A stretch of 64,000 nucleotides of DNA from Devosia sp. RR2S18. Lineage in GTDB: Bacteria > Pseudomonadota > Alphaproteobacteria > Rhizobiales > Devosiaceae. The position numbers and the translations under genes are program-made. The notes under the pieces were generated by a model, which saw only the letters and a list, made by a program, of their open reading frames with translations, was not told the origin of the DNA and searched no databases. Position 1 is the stretch's first letter. Every line of letters starts with the position of its first letter. Location: NCBI RefSeq assembly GCF_030177755.1, contig NZ_CP126539.1, forward strand, positions 62,001-126,000, in the 5' to 3' direction. Below, piece after piece: positions 51,518-61,959 of this stretch.

Positions 51518-54013
51518 TTAGAACTCGGCCCAGTCGGGATCGACGGCGGTGTTGCCACGGGTGAGGTAAGCGCCGGCGGCTGATTTTAGCTTTTGCTGCA
51601 TGCCGCGGATGCCGGTTTCGGCAGGCGCTGACTTTGGGGTGACGGCAGCGGGCTTGTCGTCGATGGTGAAGATCTCGACGATGCGGTCGAGCTCGCTGGC
51701 CTGGGCCTCGGTCTGCTCGATGGCGGCATTGGTTTCTTCCACCAGAGCCGCGTTGTGCTGCGTGATTTCGTCCATCTGCCGGACGGCCGAATTGACCTCT
51801 TCGATAGCGGATGCCTGCTCCCGGTTGCCCTTGGCGATCGCCTCGAGCGCTGCGGTATTGCCGCGAATGGCTTCGAGCATGCTGGTGAGCTTGGCGGCGG
51901 CGTCCGACACCAGGCGCGTGCCACCGCTGACTTCACCCGCCGATTGCTCGATCAGCGCCTTGACGTCAGCCGAGGCGCCGGCGGCGGACTGCGCCAGGCG
52001 GCGAACTTCCACCGCGACGACCGCGAAACCCTTGCCGGCATCCCCGGCGCGCGCCGCTTCGACCGAAGCATTGAGGGCCAGGAGATTGGTTTGGAAGGCG
52101 ATATCGTCGATGAGGCCGATGATGTTGGAAATCTTGGCCGAGGACGCGGTGATCCGGTCCATGGCCGCCGTCGCCTCGTTCATCACGCGACCACCCGCTT
52201 CGGCAGTCTCGGAGACCGACTGGGCCTGCTTGCTGGCGGCTTCGGCCTTTTTGGCGTTGTCGATGACGGTGCTGGCCAGTTGCTCCACAGTAGCGGAGGT
52301 TTCCTCGATGGTGGCGGCCTGCTTGGTGGTGCGCTCGGACAGGTCGTTGGCGCCCGAGAGGATTTCTCCGGTGGCGCGCTTGAGGGCACCGGAGGTCTGG
52401 CGCAACTGGCCCACGATCTCGCCCAGCTTTTCAGCCACGGCATTGGTGTCAGCCTTAAGTTGCGCGAAGGCTCCCTGATAGTCGCCGCGCACCCGGCGGG
52501 TGAGGTCGGTATCGGCGAGCGCCGAGAGCACCTCGCCCGTTTCGCCCAAGCCACGGTCGACCGTTTCCACGAGGCTGTTGACCGAGCGGGCCAGAGCATT
52601 GAGCTCGACATCGGGGAAGCTCGCATCTACGCGGCGGGAGAAATCGCCGGCGATGGCGGCATCCACCACGTCGCCAAAAGCCTGCTGCAACGAGGTCATC
52701 ATCTTGGCTCGTTCGGCCTGGTTGGCGAGCACCTGCGCCGCCTCTGCCTCGGTCATCTGGTTTATCTTCTGGGCGTTCTCGCGGAAGATTTCGACCGTGC
52801 GGGCCATTGCGCCCAGCTCGTCGGTCCGCTCGGCACCAGGAACCTCGACGTCGAGATTGCCCTGGGCAAGGGTCTCCATGGTACCGGTCAGCCGAGTGAT
52901 CGGCCGGGTAATGGTGCGCGAGAAGAGAAGGCCGAGCGCGGCAACGATGGCAAGGAGACCGGCCCCGATCAACAGCATCATGTTGCGCATATTGGCGACG
53001 GGAGCCAGCACTTCGTCCTTGGCCATTACGGCAACGGCCGCCCAGGGCTGGCCGCGCGTAGCGATGGGGGCCGAGGCCACCAGCATGTCGGTGGCCCGGT
53101 AGTCAGACATCTCGCCGATGGCCGGGGTGCCAGCCAGCGCCGTTTCGAGGAGGGTGCCGGCAAAGGGGGTCACCAGCGCATCATTGCCATCGGTGAACAC
53201 GGAGTCCGAGCGCAGCACGCCGTCGCTGCCGGCGATGACGACTTCACCCGTTTCACCGAGCCCGGTGCGATCGCCGATCACGTCGTCTAGCCGCTCGGAG
53301 GGGAGTTCAAGCGCGAGAACGCCAATCTTGCGGCCCTGGGCGTTGAAGACAGGCTTGGCAAAAAAGCTCGCCGGCAGCGCGCCGGTGGGCTCGTAGGGGG
53401 CGAAGTCGGCGAAAGCCAGTTCTTCCTTGGTCTCGAAGGCAAGGGCCTGAGTCACCACCTGGCCCAGAGGCGTTGCCGCATATGGGCCACCCTCGGCAAA
53501 GCTCGTGCCGTAGTCGGCGCCCTTGTTGACCGTATAGACCAGAAAACCTTTGAGATCGAAGAGGTAGAGTTCGCGATAGCCGCGTGCCGCCAGCTGATTG
53601 CGGAAGCCGGCATGGAAACGGGTATGGGTGACGTCGTAGGCGTTGGTGGTGCCCAGCGTTTCGAGCGCCGCCAGATTGGTCTTGTCGGGGTTCTCGTCGA
53701 CGTAGAGGCGGCGCACTTCGGCGGTCGGATCGGTCTTGAACTGGATCCAGGCGGAACCGAAATCACGCAGCGCCTGAATGGTGGCTTCGGACTGTGCGGT
53801 GGCGGCGAGATCGGCTTCGACCGACTGCAGGTAGGTCGAGACCTGGCGGGCGCGTTCGCTCGCCATGGTGGAAAGGTTGGTTTCGGCGGAACTGCGCAGA
53901 GCCTGCGAGCCAATCATGTAGCTCGCCAGACCCACACCGACACTCACCAGCAAGGCCGACCCAATCAGGGCCAGCGGCAGCTTGCGTGCGATCGGCAATG
54001 ACATTTTCAGCAT
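51518..54013 (-). CDS. methyl-accepting chemotaxis protein with dCache-type sensor and CheR-tether pentapeptide
   Basis: The 831-aa receptor has a first membrane helix ([20 protein letters not shown], residues 14-33), a periplasmic sensor of about 270 residues, a second helix ([20 protein letters not shown]), HAMP domains ([19 protein letters not shown] and a second, [15 protein letters not shown]), and a cytoplasmic signalling tip ([20 protein letters not shown]). The C-terminus ends DWAEF, fitting the W-x-x-F pentapeptide used by CheR/CheB. There is no other chemotaxis gene in the window. It sits between folC and accD, an unusual place. Ligand is unknown. Confidence 0.93.
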   Translation of the reverse strand: MLKMSLPIARKLPLALIGSALLVSVGVGLASYMIGSQALRSSAETNLSTMASERARQVSTYLQSVEADLAATAQSEATIQALRDFGSAWIQFKTDPTAEVRRLYVDENPDKTNLAALETLGTTNAYDVTHTRFHAGFRNQLAARGYRELYLFDLKGFLVYTVNKGADYGTSFAEGGPYAATPLGQVVTQALAFETKEELAFADFAPYEPTGALPASFFAKPVFNAQGRKIGVLALELPSERLDDVIGDRTGLGETGEVVIAGSDGVLRSDSVFTDGNDALVTPFAGTLLETALAGTPAIGEMSDYRATDMLVASAPIATRGQPWAAVAVMAKDEVLAPVANMRNMMLLIGAGLLAIVAALGLLFSRTITRPITRLTGTMETLAQGNLDVEVPGAERTDELGAMARTVEIFRENAQKINQMTEAEAAQVLANQAERAKMMTSLQQAFGDVVDAAIAGDFSRRVDASFPDVELNALARSVNSLVETVDRGLGETGEVLSALADTDLTRRVRGDYQGAFAQLKADTNAVAEKLGEIVGQLRQTSGALKRATGEILSGANDLSERTTKQAATIEETSATVEQLASTVIDNAKKAEAASKQAQSVSETAEAGGRVMNEATAAMDRITASSAKISNIIGLIDDIAFQTNLLALNASVEAARAGDAGKGFAVVAVEVRRLAQSAAGASADVKALIEQSAGEVSGGTRLVSDAAAKLTSMLEAIRGNTAALEAIAKGNREQASAIEEVNSAVRQMDEITQHNAALVEETNAAIEQTEAQASELDRIVEIFTIDDKPAAVTPKSAPAETGIRGMQQKLKSAAGAYLTRGNTAVDPDWAEF

Positions 54014-54121
54014 AGGACACCCCCCACAAGGCAGCGCGCGCGGCAGGCTTCCAAAAAGCCGATGCCACGCCGCCTATGCCCTGAATTAAGGCAGGTTGTC
54101 CTTAAGCGGCGGTAAAGACGC

Positions 54122-55096
54122 CTATTCGGCGTGGACCGCTGCGGGTGGAGCGACCTCTTCGTCGTCGCCTTCGGCTGCGATGGCGGCCTCACGCAGGCTC
54201 GCCCGAGCGGCGCTGTCCGCGCTCGCATTGAGCCCGTCCACCGGGTCACCCTTGGTGAGGATGGAGGCGAGCGAACCGATGGTGGGGCGCAGATTGTGGC
54301 GGTGCACCACCATATCGACCATGCCATGCTCATAGAGATATTCGGAGCGCTGGAAGCCCTTGGGGAGCTTTTCGCGAATGGTCTGCTCGATGACGCGGGC
54401 GCCGGCAAAGCCGATCATCGCGCCCGGCTCAGCGATGTGCACGTCGCCCAGCATGGCGTAGGAGGCAGTGACGCCGCCGGTGGTGGGGTTGGTGAGCACG
54501 ACAAAGAAGGGCAGACCCGCCTCGCGGAGGCGCAGCACGGCCACGGTGGTGCGGGGCATCTGCATGAGGCTGAGGACGCCTTCCTGCATGCGAGCGCCGC
54601 CGGAGGCGACAAACAGCACGAAGGGCGTCTTGCGCGTGACGGCGGTTTCAAGCCCGGTGATGATCCCCTGCCCGGCGGCCATGCCGAGCGAACCACCCAT
54701 GAAATCGAAGTCCTGAACGGCCACGGTGATGTCGCGGCCATAGAGCTTGCCGGTGGCGACGGTGACCGAGTCCTCCTGGCCGGTCTTGGTGCGCTGTTCG
54801 CGCAGCCGGTCGACATATTTCTTCTGGTCACGGAATTTGAGCGGATCGACCGGGACGGATGGCACCGGCACGGTCTCGTAATGGCCATCATCGAGGAAGG
54901 TCTTGAGGCGATCCGCCGTCTTGATCTTCATGTGGTAGCCCGAATTGGGCACCACCCACTGGTTCGCCTCAAGATCGCGATAGAACACCATCTCGCCCGA
55001 CTCAGGGTCTTTGACCCAGAGATTTTCCGGCGTGTCCCGCTTCTGAGTCAGAAAGGAGCGGATTTTGGGGCGGACGAAATTGTCGATCCAGTTCAT
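54122..55096 (-). CDS. accD: acetyl-CoA carboxylase carboxyltransferase beta subunit, zinc-finger cysteines lost
   Basis: The 324-aa protein keeps the crotonase-like core: [39 protein letters not shown] and [20 protein letters not shown]. In E. coli AccD four cysteines form a zinc ribbon near the N-terminus; here the same place reads [14 protein letters not shown] and [12 protein letters not shown], with no Cys. The residual fold shape seems kept. It makes malonyl-CoA with AccA. It follows trpA on the minus strand, as in related bacteria. Confidence 0.95.
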   Translation of the reverse strand: MNWIDNFVRPKIRSFLTQKRDTPENLWVKDPESGEMVFYRDLEANQWVVPNSGYHMKIKTADRLKTFLDDGHYETVPVPSVPVDPLKFRDQKKYVDRLREQRTKTGQEDSVTVATGKLYGRDITVAVQDFDFMGGSLGMAAGQGIITGLETAVTRKTPFVLFVASGGARMQEGVLSLMQMPRTTVAVLRLREAGLPFFVVLTNPTTGGVTASYAMLGDVHIAEPGAMIGFAGARVIEQTIREKLPKGFQRSEYLYEHGMVDMVVHRHNLRPTIGSLASILTKGDPVDGLNASADSAARASLREAAIAAEGDDEEVAPPAAVHAE

Positions 55097-55201
55097 GGCG
55101 AATGCCTTTCGAGAGACCTAGTCGTCATCTTCGGGGTCAATTGTGGCAATTGTATCAGGGGTGCAACGCCGGACCAAGCCGGCGGCTCCATCCCTTTTGG
55201 G

Positions 55202-56026
55202 TCAGCCGCGGGCGCGTTTCACGCCTTGAGCAAGATCAGCAACGATGTCGCGAACGGCACTGACAGTGCGATCGGTAGCCTTGCCGTTGTCCAGCGAGTT
55301 GGCGACGGCATCGACAAGAACAGTGCCGACCACGATGCCATCGGCGTGCTTGCCGATCTCGGCAGCGTCGTCGGCGGTCTTGATGCCGAAGCCGACGGCG
55401 ACGGGAAGTTCGGTATGCGCCTTGATGCGCTCCACCGCTTCGCCCACCGCCCCGCGCGACTTGATGGCGGCGCCGGTCACACCGGTCATGGAGACATAGT
55501 AGACAAAGCCCGAGGTATTAGCGAGCACGGCCGGCAGGCGCTTGTCATCGGTGGTGGGGGTGGTCAGGCGAATGAAGTTGAGGCCGGCCTTGAGGGCGGG
55601 GATGCAAAGTTCCTCGTCTTCCTCCGGTGGCAGGTCGACAATGATGAGCCCATCGACACCCGCATCCTTGGCCATGGCGAGGAAGCGATCCACGCCGAAG
55701 ATGTAGATGGGGTTGTAGTAGCCCATGAGCACGATCGGCGTGCTCTCATCCTTGCGGCGGAAATCCTCGACCATGCCGAGGACGCCGGTGAGCGTTTGCC
55801 CCGAAGCCAGGGCGCGCTGTCCGCCCAGCTGGATGGCAACGCCATCAGCCATCGGATCGGAAAAGGGCATGCCGAGTTCGATAATGTCGGCCCCGGCCTG
55901 CGGCAGCGCCTCCAAGATAGCCTGGCCGGTAGCCAGATCGGGATCGCCGCCCATGATGAAAGTGACGAGGGCGGGGCGGTTCGCCGCCTTGAGTTCGGCG
56001 AAGCGCTGATCGATACGCGTGGTCAT
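55202..56026 (-). CDS. trpA: tryptophan synthase alpha subunit
   Basis: The 274-aa TIM barrel has the catalytic pair in the expected segments: [17 protein letters not shown] gives Glu (about 49) and Asp (about 60). It splits indole-3-glycerol phosphate and passes indole through the tunnel to TrpB. It follows trpB by only 2 bp and is tightly coupled. Confidence 0.97.
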   Translation of the reverse strand: MTTRIDQRFAELKAANRPALVTFIMGGDPDLATGQAILEALPQAGADIIELGMPFSDPMADGVAIQLGGQRALASGQTLTGVLGMVEDFRRKDESTPIVLMGYYNPIYIFGVDRFLAMAKDAGVDGLIIVDLPPEEDEELCIPALKAGLNFIRLTTPTTDDKRLPAVLANTSGFVYYVSMTGVTGAAIKSRGAVGEAVERIKAHTELPVAVGFGIKTADDAAEIGKHADGIVVGTVLVDAVANSLDNGKATDRTVSAVRDIVADLAQGVKRARG

Positions 56027-56028
56027 GG

Positions 56029-57240
56029 CTACAGCAGTCCCAGATGTTTGCCGACGCTCTCGACGTCCTTGTCGCCGCGGCCGGAGAGGCAGAGCACGAT
56101 GTCCTCGTCCTTACCCATCGTAGGCGCGACCTTCATCAGCTGCGCCAGACCATGCGCCGACTCGAGCGCGGGGATGATGCCCTCAAGGCGGGTGCAAAGC
56201 TGGAAGGCTTCGAGTGCCTCATTGTCGGTGATGGGCGCATAGGTCACGCGCTTGGTGTCGTGGAGGAACGCGTGCTCCGGACCGACGCCGGGATAATCGA
56301 GGCCAGCCGAAATGGAGTGGCCTTCAAGGATCTGGCCGTCGCGATCCTGCAGGAGATAGGTGCGGTTGCCGTGAAGCACGCCGGGCTGGCCGCCCGTCAT
56401 GGAAGAGGCATGGCCGTTCTCGACATCTATGCCGTGGCCACCCGCTTCGGCGCCATAGATCTTGACCTCGGGGTCATCGAGGAAGGCGTGAAAAGTGCCG
56501 ATGGCATTGGAGCCACCGCCAACGCAGGCGACTACCGCATCGGGCAGTTTGCCCTCTGATTCCTTGAACTGCGCCTTGAGCTCGGTGCCGATTACGGACT
56601 GAAAGTCGCGCACCATCTCGGGATAGGGATGCGGGCCCGCGGCCGTGCCGATCAAGTAGTAGGTGGATTCAACGTTGGTGACCCAGTCGCGCAGAGCCTC
56701 GTTCATGGCATCCTTGAGGGTGCCGGCGCCCGCGGTGACCGGCCGCACTTCGGCGCCCAGCATCTTCATGCGCAGCACGTTGGGCATCTGCCGCTCGACG
56801 TCGGTAGCGCCCATGAAGATAACGCAGGGCAGATCGAACTTGGCGCAAACGGTCGCGGTGGCGACGCCGTGCTGGCCGGCACCGGTTTCAGCAATGACGC
56901 GCGTCTTGCCCATGCGCTTGGCCAGAAGGATCTGACCCAGGCAATTGTTGATTTTGTGGGAGCCGGTGTGGTTGAGCTCTTCGCGCTTAAACCAGACCTT
57001 GGCGCCGCCCAGGTGCTCGGTCAGCCGCTTGGCGAAGTAAAGCGGGCTGGGGCGGCCCGCATAATGGGTTGAGAGGTCGGAGAGTTCGGCCTGAAATTCG
57101 GGGTCGGTCTTGGCCTCGCGATAGTGCCGCTCGAGATCAAGGATCAGCGGCATCAGCGTTTCAGCGACGAAGCGGCCACCGAAAGGGCCGAAGCGGCCAT
57201 GCTCATCGGGGCCGTTGCGCAGGGAATTCAAGCCGTCCAT
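56029..57240 (-). CDS. trpB: tryptophan synthase beta subunit
   Basis: The 403-aa PLP enzyme has its Schiff-base Lys in [10 protein letters not shown] and the phosphate-binding GGGSNAIG loop. It condenses indole with serine. A perfect 9-bp hairpin stands between trpF and trpB (57250-57270). The full length matches the TrpB1 class. Confidence 0.97.
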   Translation of the reverse strand: MDGLNSLRNGPDEHGRFGPFGGRFVAETLMPLILDLERHYREAKTDPEFQAELSDLSTHYAGRPSPLYFAKRLTEHLGGAKVWFKREELNHTGSHKINNCLGQILLAKRMGKTRVIAETGAGQHGVATATVCAKFDLPCVIFMGATDVERQMPNVLRMKMLGAEVRPVTAGAGTLKDAMNEALRDWVTNVESTYYLIGTAAGPHPYPEMVRDFQSVIGTELKAQFKESEGKLPDAVVACVGGGSNAIGTFHAFLDDPEVKIYGAEAGGHGIDVENGHASSMTGGQPGVLHGNRTYLLQDRDGQILEGHSISAGLDYPGVGPEHAFLHDTKRVTYAPITDNEALEAFQLCTRLEGIIPALESAHGLAQLMKVAPTMGKDEDIVLCLSGRGDKDVESVGKHLGLL

Positions 57241-57249
57241 CGGTCGGGT

Positions 57250-57270
57250 CCTCTCGGATGCTCCGAGAGG
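57250..57270. other. intercistronic hairpin between trpF and trpB
   Basis: CCTCTCGGA-TGC-TCCGAGAGG is a perfect 9-bp inverted repeat with a 3-nt loop in the 42-bp spacer. No T-run follows on the minus strand, so it is unlikely to be a terminator. A transcript stabiliser or translation-coupling element is possible. Confidence 0.6.
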
Positions 57271-57282
57271 TCTCGGGGCAGT

Positions 57283-57933
57283 CTAGTTGCTTGCTGTTCT
57301 TACGTTTCGAACGAACGCTTCGATCAGCCGCTTGTTCTTCACGCCAGGAGCGGTCTCCATGCCTGAAGAGGCATCCACCCCATAGGGGCGCACCGCCCGG
57401 ATCGCCTCGGCGACATTATCCGGCGTCAGGCCTCCGGAAAGCATGAAGGGGATGGAAGGGTCAAGCGCCTTGAGCAGGTTCCAGTCGAAGGCCGTACCCA
57501 ACCCGCCGGGCCGATCAGCACCCTTGGGTGGCTTGGCATCCAGCAGAATGCGATCGGCAATTTCGACGAAGTCGGCGACATGGGCAACATCTTCGGCCGT
57601 GCCGATGGGCAGCGCCTTGATGATCTCGACGCCCGCTTCAGCCCTGATGGTTTCCACCCGATGCGGGGTCTCGGGCCCATGTAACTGAATGAAATCGGGC
57701 CCCAGTGCCGCCACTTCAGCAACACAGCTGTTATCGGGATTGACCAGCAGCACGCAGGTTTGCACTCGCCCCCGCGCCACCGAGATCAGATCGCCGATCT
57801 CTTCGATGGTGGCGTGGCGCGGCGAGCGCATGAAATGAACGAAACCCACCATGTCGGCACCGGCCGTGATGGCGGTTTCGAGGATGTCGGGGTTTTTGAT
57901 ACCGCAGATTTTAACGACGATTGGCTCGGCCAT
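57283..57933 (-). CDS. trpF: phosphoribosylanthranilate isomerase
   Basis: The 216-aa TIM barrel starts IVVKICGIKNPD, where the Cys is the general base, and has LLDAKPPKGADRPGGLG (general acid Asp) and FMLSGGLTPDNVAEAI (phosphate site). It acts third in tryptophan synthesis from anthranilate. trpF-trpB-trpA-accD is the usual alphaproteobacterial cluster; trpE, trpD and trpC are elsewhere. It follows lapA by 8 bp. Confidence 0.96.
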   Translation of the reverse strand: MAEPIVVKICGIKNPDILETAITAGADMVGFVHFMRSPRHATIEEIGDLISVARGRVQTCVLLVNPDNSCVAEVAALGPDFIQLHGPETPHRVETIRAEAGVEIIKALPIGTAEDVAHVADFVEIADRILLDAKPPKGADRPGGLGTAFDWNLLKALDPSIPFMLSGGLTPDNVAEAIRAVRPYGVDASSGMETAPGVKNKRLIEAFVRNVRTASN

Positions 57934-57941
57934 CGAAACGC

Positions 57942-58301
57942 TCAGCGCAGCTCCAGCAGGTCATCGACTTCGGCAACCGGCGCATTGGCCGGGACCACTT
58001 GATTGCGGCGCATGGTTTCCAGCTCCTCGTTGAGGTGCCGGGCTTCGCGCCGCCAATGTTTTTCCGCGCGCCGATGGTGCGCCTGGGCAAACCAGGTGGC
58101 AATGCCACCCAACAGGACGCCCACCAGAAGGACCACGTAAAGCACGATAAAGAGCGGCACGCCATAACCTGGCGCAGGCGCCTCGACAAAATTGAAGGGA
58201 TTGAGGTTAACGGCCACGAGGTGACGATTGGCCAGCGCAAACACGATCAGCACCAGGCACAGGGGCACCAGAACCAGCCAGCCAACGATTTTTCTAGTCA
58301 T
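57942..58301 (-). CDS. LapA (DUF1049) family small membrane protein
   Basis: The 119-aa protein has two membrane helices (VGWLVLVPLCLVLIVFALA and PLFIVLYVVLLVGVLLGGIA), then a charged C-terminal coiled coil (RRAEKHWRREARHLNEELE). This is the LapA/DUF1049 layout; E. coli LapA supports LPS assembly with LapB. ihfB lies just upstream (32 bp) and trpF just downstream. Confidence 0.9.
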   Translation of the reverse strand: MTRKIVGWLVLVPLCLVLIVFALANRHLVAVNLNPFNFVEAPAPGYGVPLFIVLYVVLLVGVLLGGIATWFAQAHHRRAEKHWRREARHLNEELETMRRNQVVPANAPVAEVDDLLELR

Positions 58302-58333
58302 AAGCGGGTGCCTATTGGGGATTGCTTATCCCG

Positions 58334-58615
58334 TTACGAACGGTTGAGCCGCTCGCGGATTTCCTTGCCCGCCTTGAATTGCGGGACATACTTCTCGCCC
58401 ACTTCAACCTGTTCACCCGTCCGCGGGTTGCGTCCGACGCGCGCCGGACGGTTCTTGACCGAAAACGCACCGAAGCCACGGAGTTCTACCCGATCGCCGC
58501 GCGCCATGGCATCGCCGATCTCGTCCAAAATGGCATTGACGATATTTTCGATGTCGCGCTGGAACAGGTGCGGGTTCTCTGCCGCAAGCTTCTCCACTAG
58601 TTCCGACTTGATCAT
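58334..58615 (-). CDS. ihfB: integration host factor beta subunit
   Basis: The 93-aa DNA-bending protein has the HU/IHF fold: [42 protein letters not shown] (the DNA-binding arm with NP, near 60-65) and a C-terminal [10 protein letters not shown]. It acts with IhfA in site-specific architecture. sppA lies 30 bp upstream on the same strand and lapA 32 bp downstream. Confidence 0.95.
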   Translation of the reverse strand: MIKSELVEKLAAENPHLFQRDIENIVNAILDEIGDAMARGDRVELRGFGAFSVKNRPARVGRNPRTGEQVEVGEKYVPQFKAGKEIRERLNRS

Positions 58616-58645
58616 CCCAGGCTCCTCTCGACGCTTCCTGCCGCT

Positions 58646-59677
58646 TCAGGACGCGGGGCCAACCTGCCAAAGCGAGACCAAACCGTCAAGCGGCATAGGA
58701 CCTTGCGGCAGACCCAGCCAAGAACGCGCCTGCCCGCCCAAGACAAGGTTCCACCAGTCAAACCCCGCCTCAGGCTCAGGCCATACCGTACTGATCTCAA
58801 GATCGGCCGGAACGCTTGCCGCGGTTTCAAGCCAGGCCTGCGCTTCTGCTTCCCCGCCAATGGCATCGATGAGCCCCGCTTCGACGCCGACGCGGCCGGT
58901 GACGATCCGTCCGTCCGCAAGACCCAGCGCCACGGGGCGAGCGAGGTTGCGGCGCTCCGCGACGATATCCACGAACCATTGGAAGCTATCGTCCACGAGG
59001 GCAGCGATGGACTGGCGCGGGGCGCCGGTGAGTGGTTCGTCCAGATCAGGCTGGGCCTTCAATGGTCCCGAAGCGACCTTGTCTAGATCTACGCCAATCG
59101 TGTCCATCAACTTGCCGGCGTTGACGTGCTGGTAGAGCACACCGATTGAGCCAACGATGGAGAGACGTCGGGCAAAAATCCTGTCGGTAGCAATAGCCGT
59201 CATATAGGCAGCGGATGCTCCGAGCTCCTTGATGACAGCGACGGTTGGCTTGGTTTCCCGCAGCTGGCCCAGGGCTTCGTAGAGTTCTTCGCCGCCCGCC
59301 GTGGTGCCACCGGGTGAATTGATCGCCACGATCACCGCCTTGACGCTGTCGTCTTCGGCAAGCTCTTCGATGGCAGCAAGCCGACCCGGGTCGGTGGCAA
59401 TGGCGCCATCGATTTCCAGCCTGGCGATATAGTCCTGCACCGGGCTTTCCGGCGCGGCGAAGCGCCCGAACAACGCGAGGATCAGCGCAATGAGAGCCAG
59501 AAAGGCAAGCACGCGCCAGACGCCACGCGAGCGCCGATAAGTGTCAGCGGCCACAGCGGCATGCGGATCGCGGCCAGGCTCGGCCGGCGGAATGGGCTGA
59601 TCGCTCAATTGCGCCTCGTGTTCGTGCGACAGGGCTGGACTACTCTGAGGCACAGGGGCTGGCAAGACCGAGTGCAA
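58646..59677 (-). CDS. sppA: signal peptide peptidase SppA (36K type)
   Basis: The 343-aa protein has one N-terminal membrane helix (VWRVLAFLALIALILALFG, near 53-71) and a ClpP-like serine protease domain: INSPGGTTAGGEELYEAL, GASAAYMTAIATD and GSIGVLYQHV, whose Ser177 is the likely nucleophile. It degrades leftover signal peptides. No ATG precedes the helix. TTG 59677 is the longest start; TTG 59608 (GAGG upstream) and GTG 59554 are alternatives, so the true N-terminus is uncertain. It lies next to ihfB as in related genomes. Confidence 0.9.
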   Translation of the reverse strand: MHSVLPAPVPQSSPALSHEHEAQLSDQPIPPAEPGRDPHAAVAADTYRRSRGVWRVLAFLALIALILALFGRFAAPESPVQDYIARLEIDGAIATDPGRLAAIEELAEDDSVKAVIVAINSPGGTTAGGEELYEALGQLRETKPTVAVIKELGASAAYMTAIATDRIFARRLSIVGSIGVLYQHVNAGKLMDTIGVDLDKVASGPLKAQPDLDEPLTGAPRQSIAALVDDSFQWFVDIVAERRNLARPVALGLADGRIVTGRVGVEAGLIDAIGGEAEAQAWLETAASVPADLEISTVWPEPEAGFDWWNLVLGGQARSWLGLPQGPMPLDGLVSLWQVGPAS

Positions 59678-59683
59678 ACACGA

Positions 59684-60190
59684 CTAAGCTAGCGCCCGCA
59701 CCATTAGCCGGGCGGTTGGCTCATAGCTCGCCAGCTTGCTTGTAAGTCCCGCGCTCTCGATCTCCTCGAAACCATGCTTGCGCCAGAATGGGACGGAGCC
59801 ATTGACCGCAACCAAGCTGATGCTGGCGAACCGGCGTTTCTTGGCGTGCTCGATCAGCGCGCCGACGATCTGGGTTGCAGCTCCGGTGCCCCTGGCGACG
59901 GGCAGCAGTGCCAGATCGTGGATGTAGTAGGTGTCGGCGCCAACGGGAATATGGCCCAATCGCGAATTAAGCGCGGGAAGATCGCCGAGGGTCCAGGTGT
60001 GCGACAGGACGTAGCCAGCAGGCTGGCCGTTCAGTTCGAGAAAGCGCGCGCCGTCGGGGTAGAGCCGCTGTCGCTCAGCCAGGACGGCGATGTCCTCTGG
60101 GAAGCTGGGGTGCACTGAGCCAGCAATGGCCTCGACCGCCGGAAGATCCAGGGTGGTGAGGCTTCGCCAATGGATCGCCGTGCGGTGCAT
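59684..60190 (-). CDS. GNAT family N-acetyltransferase
   Basis: The 168-aa protein has the acetyl-CoA fingerprint DLALLPVARGTGAATQIVGA (residues about 96-115) with a Q/RxxGxG/A-type loop, and a hydrophobic core (SISLVAVNGSVPFWRKHGFEE). It acetylates an unknown amine or protein. The ATG at 60190 avoids starting inside the rpsA terminator that precedes it. It is 6 bp upstream of the longest sppA start, so they may be co-transcribed. Confidence 0.88.
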   Translation of the reverse strand: MHRTAIHWRSLTTLDLPAVEAIAGSVHPSFPEDIAVLAERQRLYPDGARFLELNGQPAGYVLSHTWTLGDLPALNSRLGHIPVGADTYYIHDLALLPVARGTGAATQIVGALIEHAKKRRFASISLVAVNGSVPFWRKHGFEEIESAGLTSKLASYEPTARLMVRALA

Positions 60191-60204
60191 GGTGCCGTTA
60201 GAAA

Positions 60205-60234
60205 GCAAAAGGCCCGCGCTCACAAGCGCGGGCC
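60205..60234 (-). terminator. rho-independent terminator of rpsA
   Basis: GGCCCGCGCT / AGCGCGGGCC (60211-60234) forms a perfect 10-bp stem with a 4-nt loop; on the minus strand it ends in TTTTGCTTTC. Confidence 0.85.
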
Positions 60235-60255
60235 TCGATTTGGCAGTTGCGAGAC

Positions 60256-61959
60256 TTACTTGTCGTCGCGATCCTTGAGCGCAGCGCCCAGGATGTCGCC
60301 CAGCGATGCGCCCGAAGCGGACGAACCGTAATTGGCAACGGCTTCCTTTTCCTCGGCGATTTCCAGTGCCTTGATGGAAAGCTGGATGCGCTGGGTCTTG
60401 CGATCGTACTGGGTGACGCGTGCGTCAACCTTTTCGCCCTTGCTGAAGCGCTCGGGACGCTGGTCGTTGCGATCGCGGCTGAGATCGGCGCGGCGGATGA
60501 ACGCAGTCATTTCGGAGTCGGCAATGCGAACTTCGATGCCGCCCTCGTTGACTTCGGTCACGGTGCCGGTGACGACAGAACCCTTGCGGATGCCGCCTTC
60601 GGTGCCAGCCGTATCGGCAACTTCGCCGGTCGCGAGCTGCTTGATGCCCAGGCTGATGCGCTCCTTCTCGACGTCGACGTCGAGCACCTTGGCCGAAACC
60701 ATGTCACCACGGTTGTAGTCTTCCAAGGCCACTTCGCCCGACTTCTGCCAGTCGAGGTCGGAGAGGTGCACCATGCCGTCCACATCGCCTTCGAGGCCGA
60801 TGAACAGACCAAATTCGGTCTTGTTCTTGACTTCGCCTTCGATGACCGCGCCAACGGGGTTCTTCTCGGCAAACGCTTCCCACGGGTTCTGCAGGGTCTG
60901 CTTGAGACCCAGCGAGATGCGGCGCTTGTCGGGATCGACCTCGAGCACGACCACTTCGACTTCCTGGGAGGTCGAGACGATCTTGCCGGGATGGACGTTC
61001 TTCTTGGTCCAGCTCATTTCCGAGACGTGGATCAAGCCTTCGATGCCTGGCTCGAGCTCGACGAACGCACCGTAGTCGGTGATGTTGGTCACGCGGCCCG
61101 AGAACTTGGCGTTGATCGGGTACTTGGCCTCGATGCCTTCCCACGGATCGGCCTGGAGCTGCTTCATGCCCAGGCTGATGCGGTGCGACTCGTGGTTGAT
61201 ACGAACGATCTGGACCTTGATGGTCTCGCCGATGGTCAGCACTTCGGACGGGTGGTTCACACGGCGCCAAGCAATGTCGGTGACGTGGAGCAGACCGTCG
61301 ATGCCGCCGAGATCAACGAACGCACCATAATCGGTGATGTTCTTGACCACGCCGTCGACAACCTGGCCCTCTTCGAGCTGCTGGACGATTTCCGAGCGCT
61401 GTTCGGCGCGCGACTCTTCCAGAATGGCGCGGCGCGACACCACGATATTGCCGCGGCGCTTGTCCATCTTGAGGATCTGGAAGGGCTGCGGCACGTTCAT
61501 GAGCGGCGCGATATCGCGGATCGGGCGGATATCGACCTGCGAGCGCGGCAGGAAGGCAATGGCGCCTTCGAGGTCGACGGTGAAGCCGCCCTTGACCTGG
61601 TTGAAGATGGTGCCTTCAACGCGCTCATTGTTGTTGTACATTTCTTCGAGCTTGACCCAGCTCTCTTCCCGGCGGGCCTTCTCGCGGCTGAGCACGGCCT
61701 CGCCCATGGCGTTCTCGACGCGGTCGACATAGACCTCGACTTCCGAGCCCACGGTGATGGTGCCGTCACGGCCAGCCTGGCCGAATTCCTTAAGCGCGAT
61801 GCGCCCTTCGGTCTTGAGACCGACATCGATGATCGCGAGATCCTTTTCGATCGCGACGACCCTGCCCTTGACGACGGCGCCTTCCAAAGGCTCGTTGTCA
61901 ACAAACGAATCCATCAACAGGGATTCAAAATCTTCTTTCGTCACAGTTTGCTGTGCCAA
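60256..61959 (-). CDS. rpsA: 30S ribosomal protein S1
   Basis: The 567-aa protein has six S1 RNA-binding repeats, for example GAVVKGRVVAIEKDLAIIDV, VDGVVKNITDYGAFVDLGGI, FSGRVTNITDYGAFVELEPG and VVTGTVTEVNEGGIEVRI. The start is TTG at 61959: GGAGAG lies 4 bp before it, the family N-terminus begins here (AQQTVTKEDFESLLMDSF), and longer frames have no conserved sequence. It unfolds mRNA for initiation. The acidic-basic C-terminus is species-specific. A good terminator follows. Confidence 0.96.
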   Translation of the reverse strand: MAQQTVTKEDFESLLMDSFVDNEPLEGAVVKGRVVAIEKDLAIIDVGLKTEGRIALKEFGQAGRDGTITVGSEVEVYVDRVENAMGEAVLSREKARREESWVKLEEMYNNNERVEGTIFNQVKGGFTVDLEGAIAFLPRSQVDIRPIRDIAPLMNVPQPFQILKMDKRRGNIVVSRRAILEESRAEQRSEIVQQLEEGQVVDGVVKNITDYGAFVDLGGIDGLLHVTDIAWRRVNHPSEVLTIGETIKVQIVRINHESHRISLGMKQLQADPWEGIEAKYPINAKFSGRVTNITDYGAFVELEPGIEGLIHVSEMSWTKKNVHPGKIVSTSQEVEVVVLEVDPDKRRISLGLKQTLQNPWEAFAEKNPVGAVIEGEVKNKTEFGLFIGLEGDVDGMVHLSDLDWQKSGEVALEDYNRGDMVSAKVLDVDVEKERISLGIKQLATGEVADTAGTEGGIRKGSVVTGTVTEVNEGGIEVRIADSEMTAFIRRADLSRDRNDQRPERFSKGEKVDARVTQYDRKTQRIQLSIKALEIAEEKEAVANYGSSASGASLGDILGAALKDRDDK

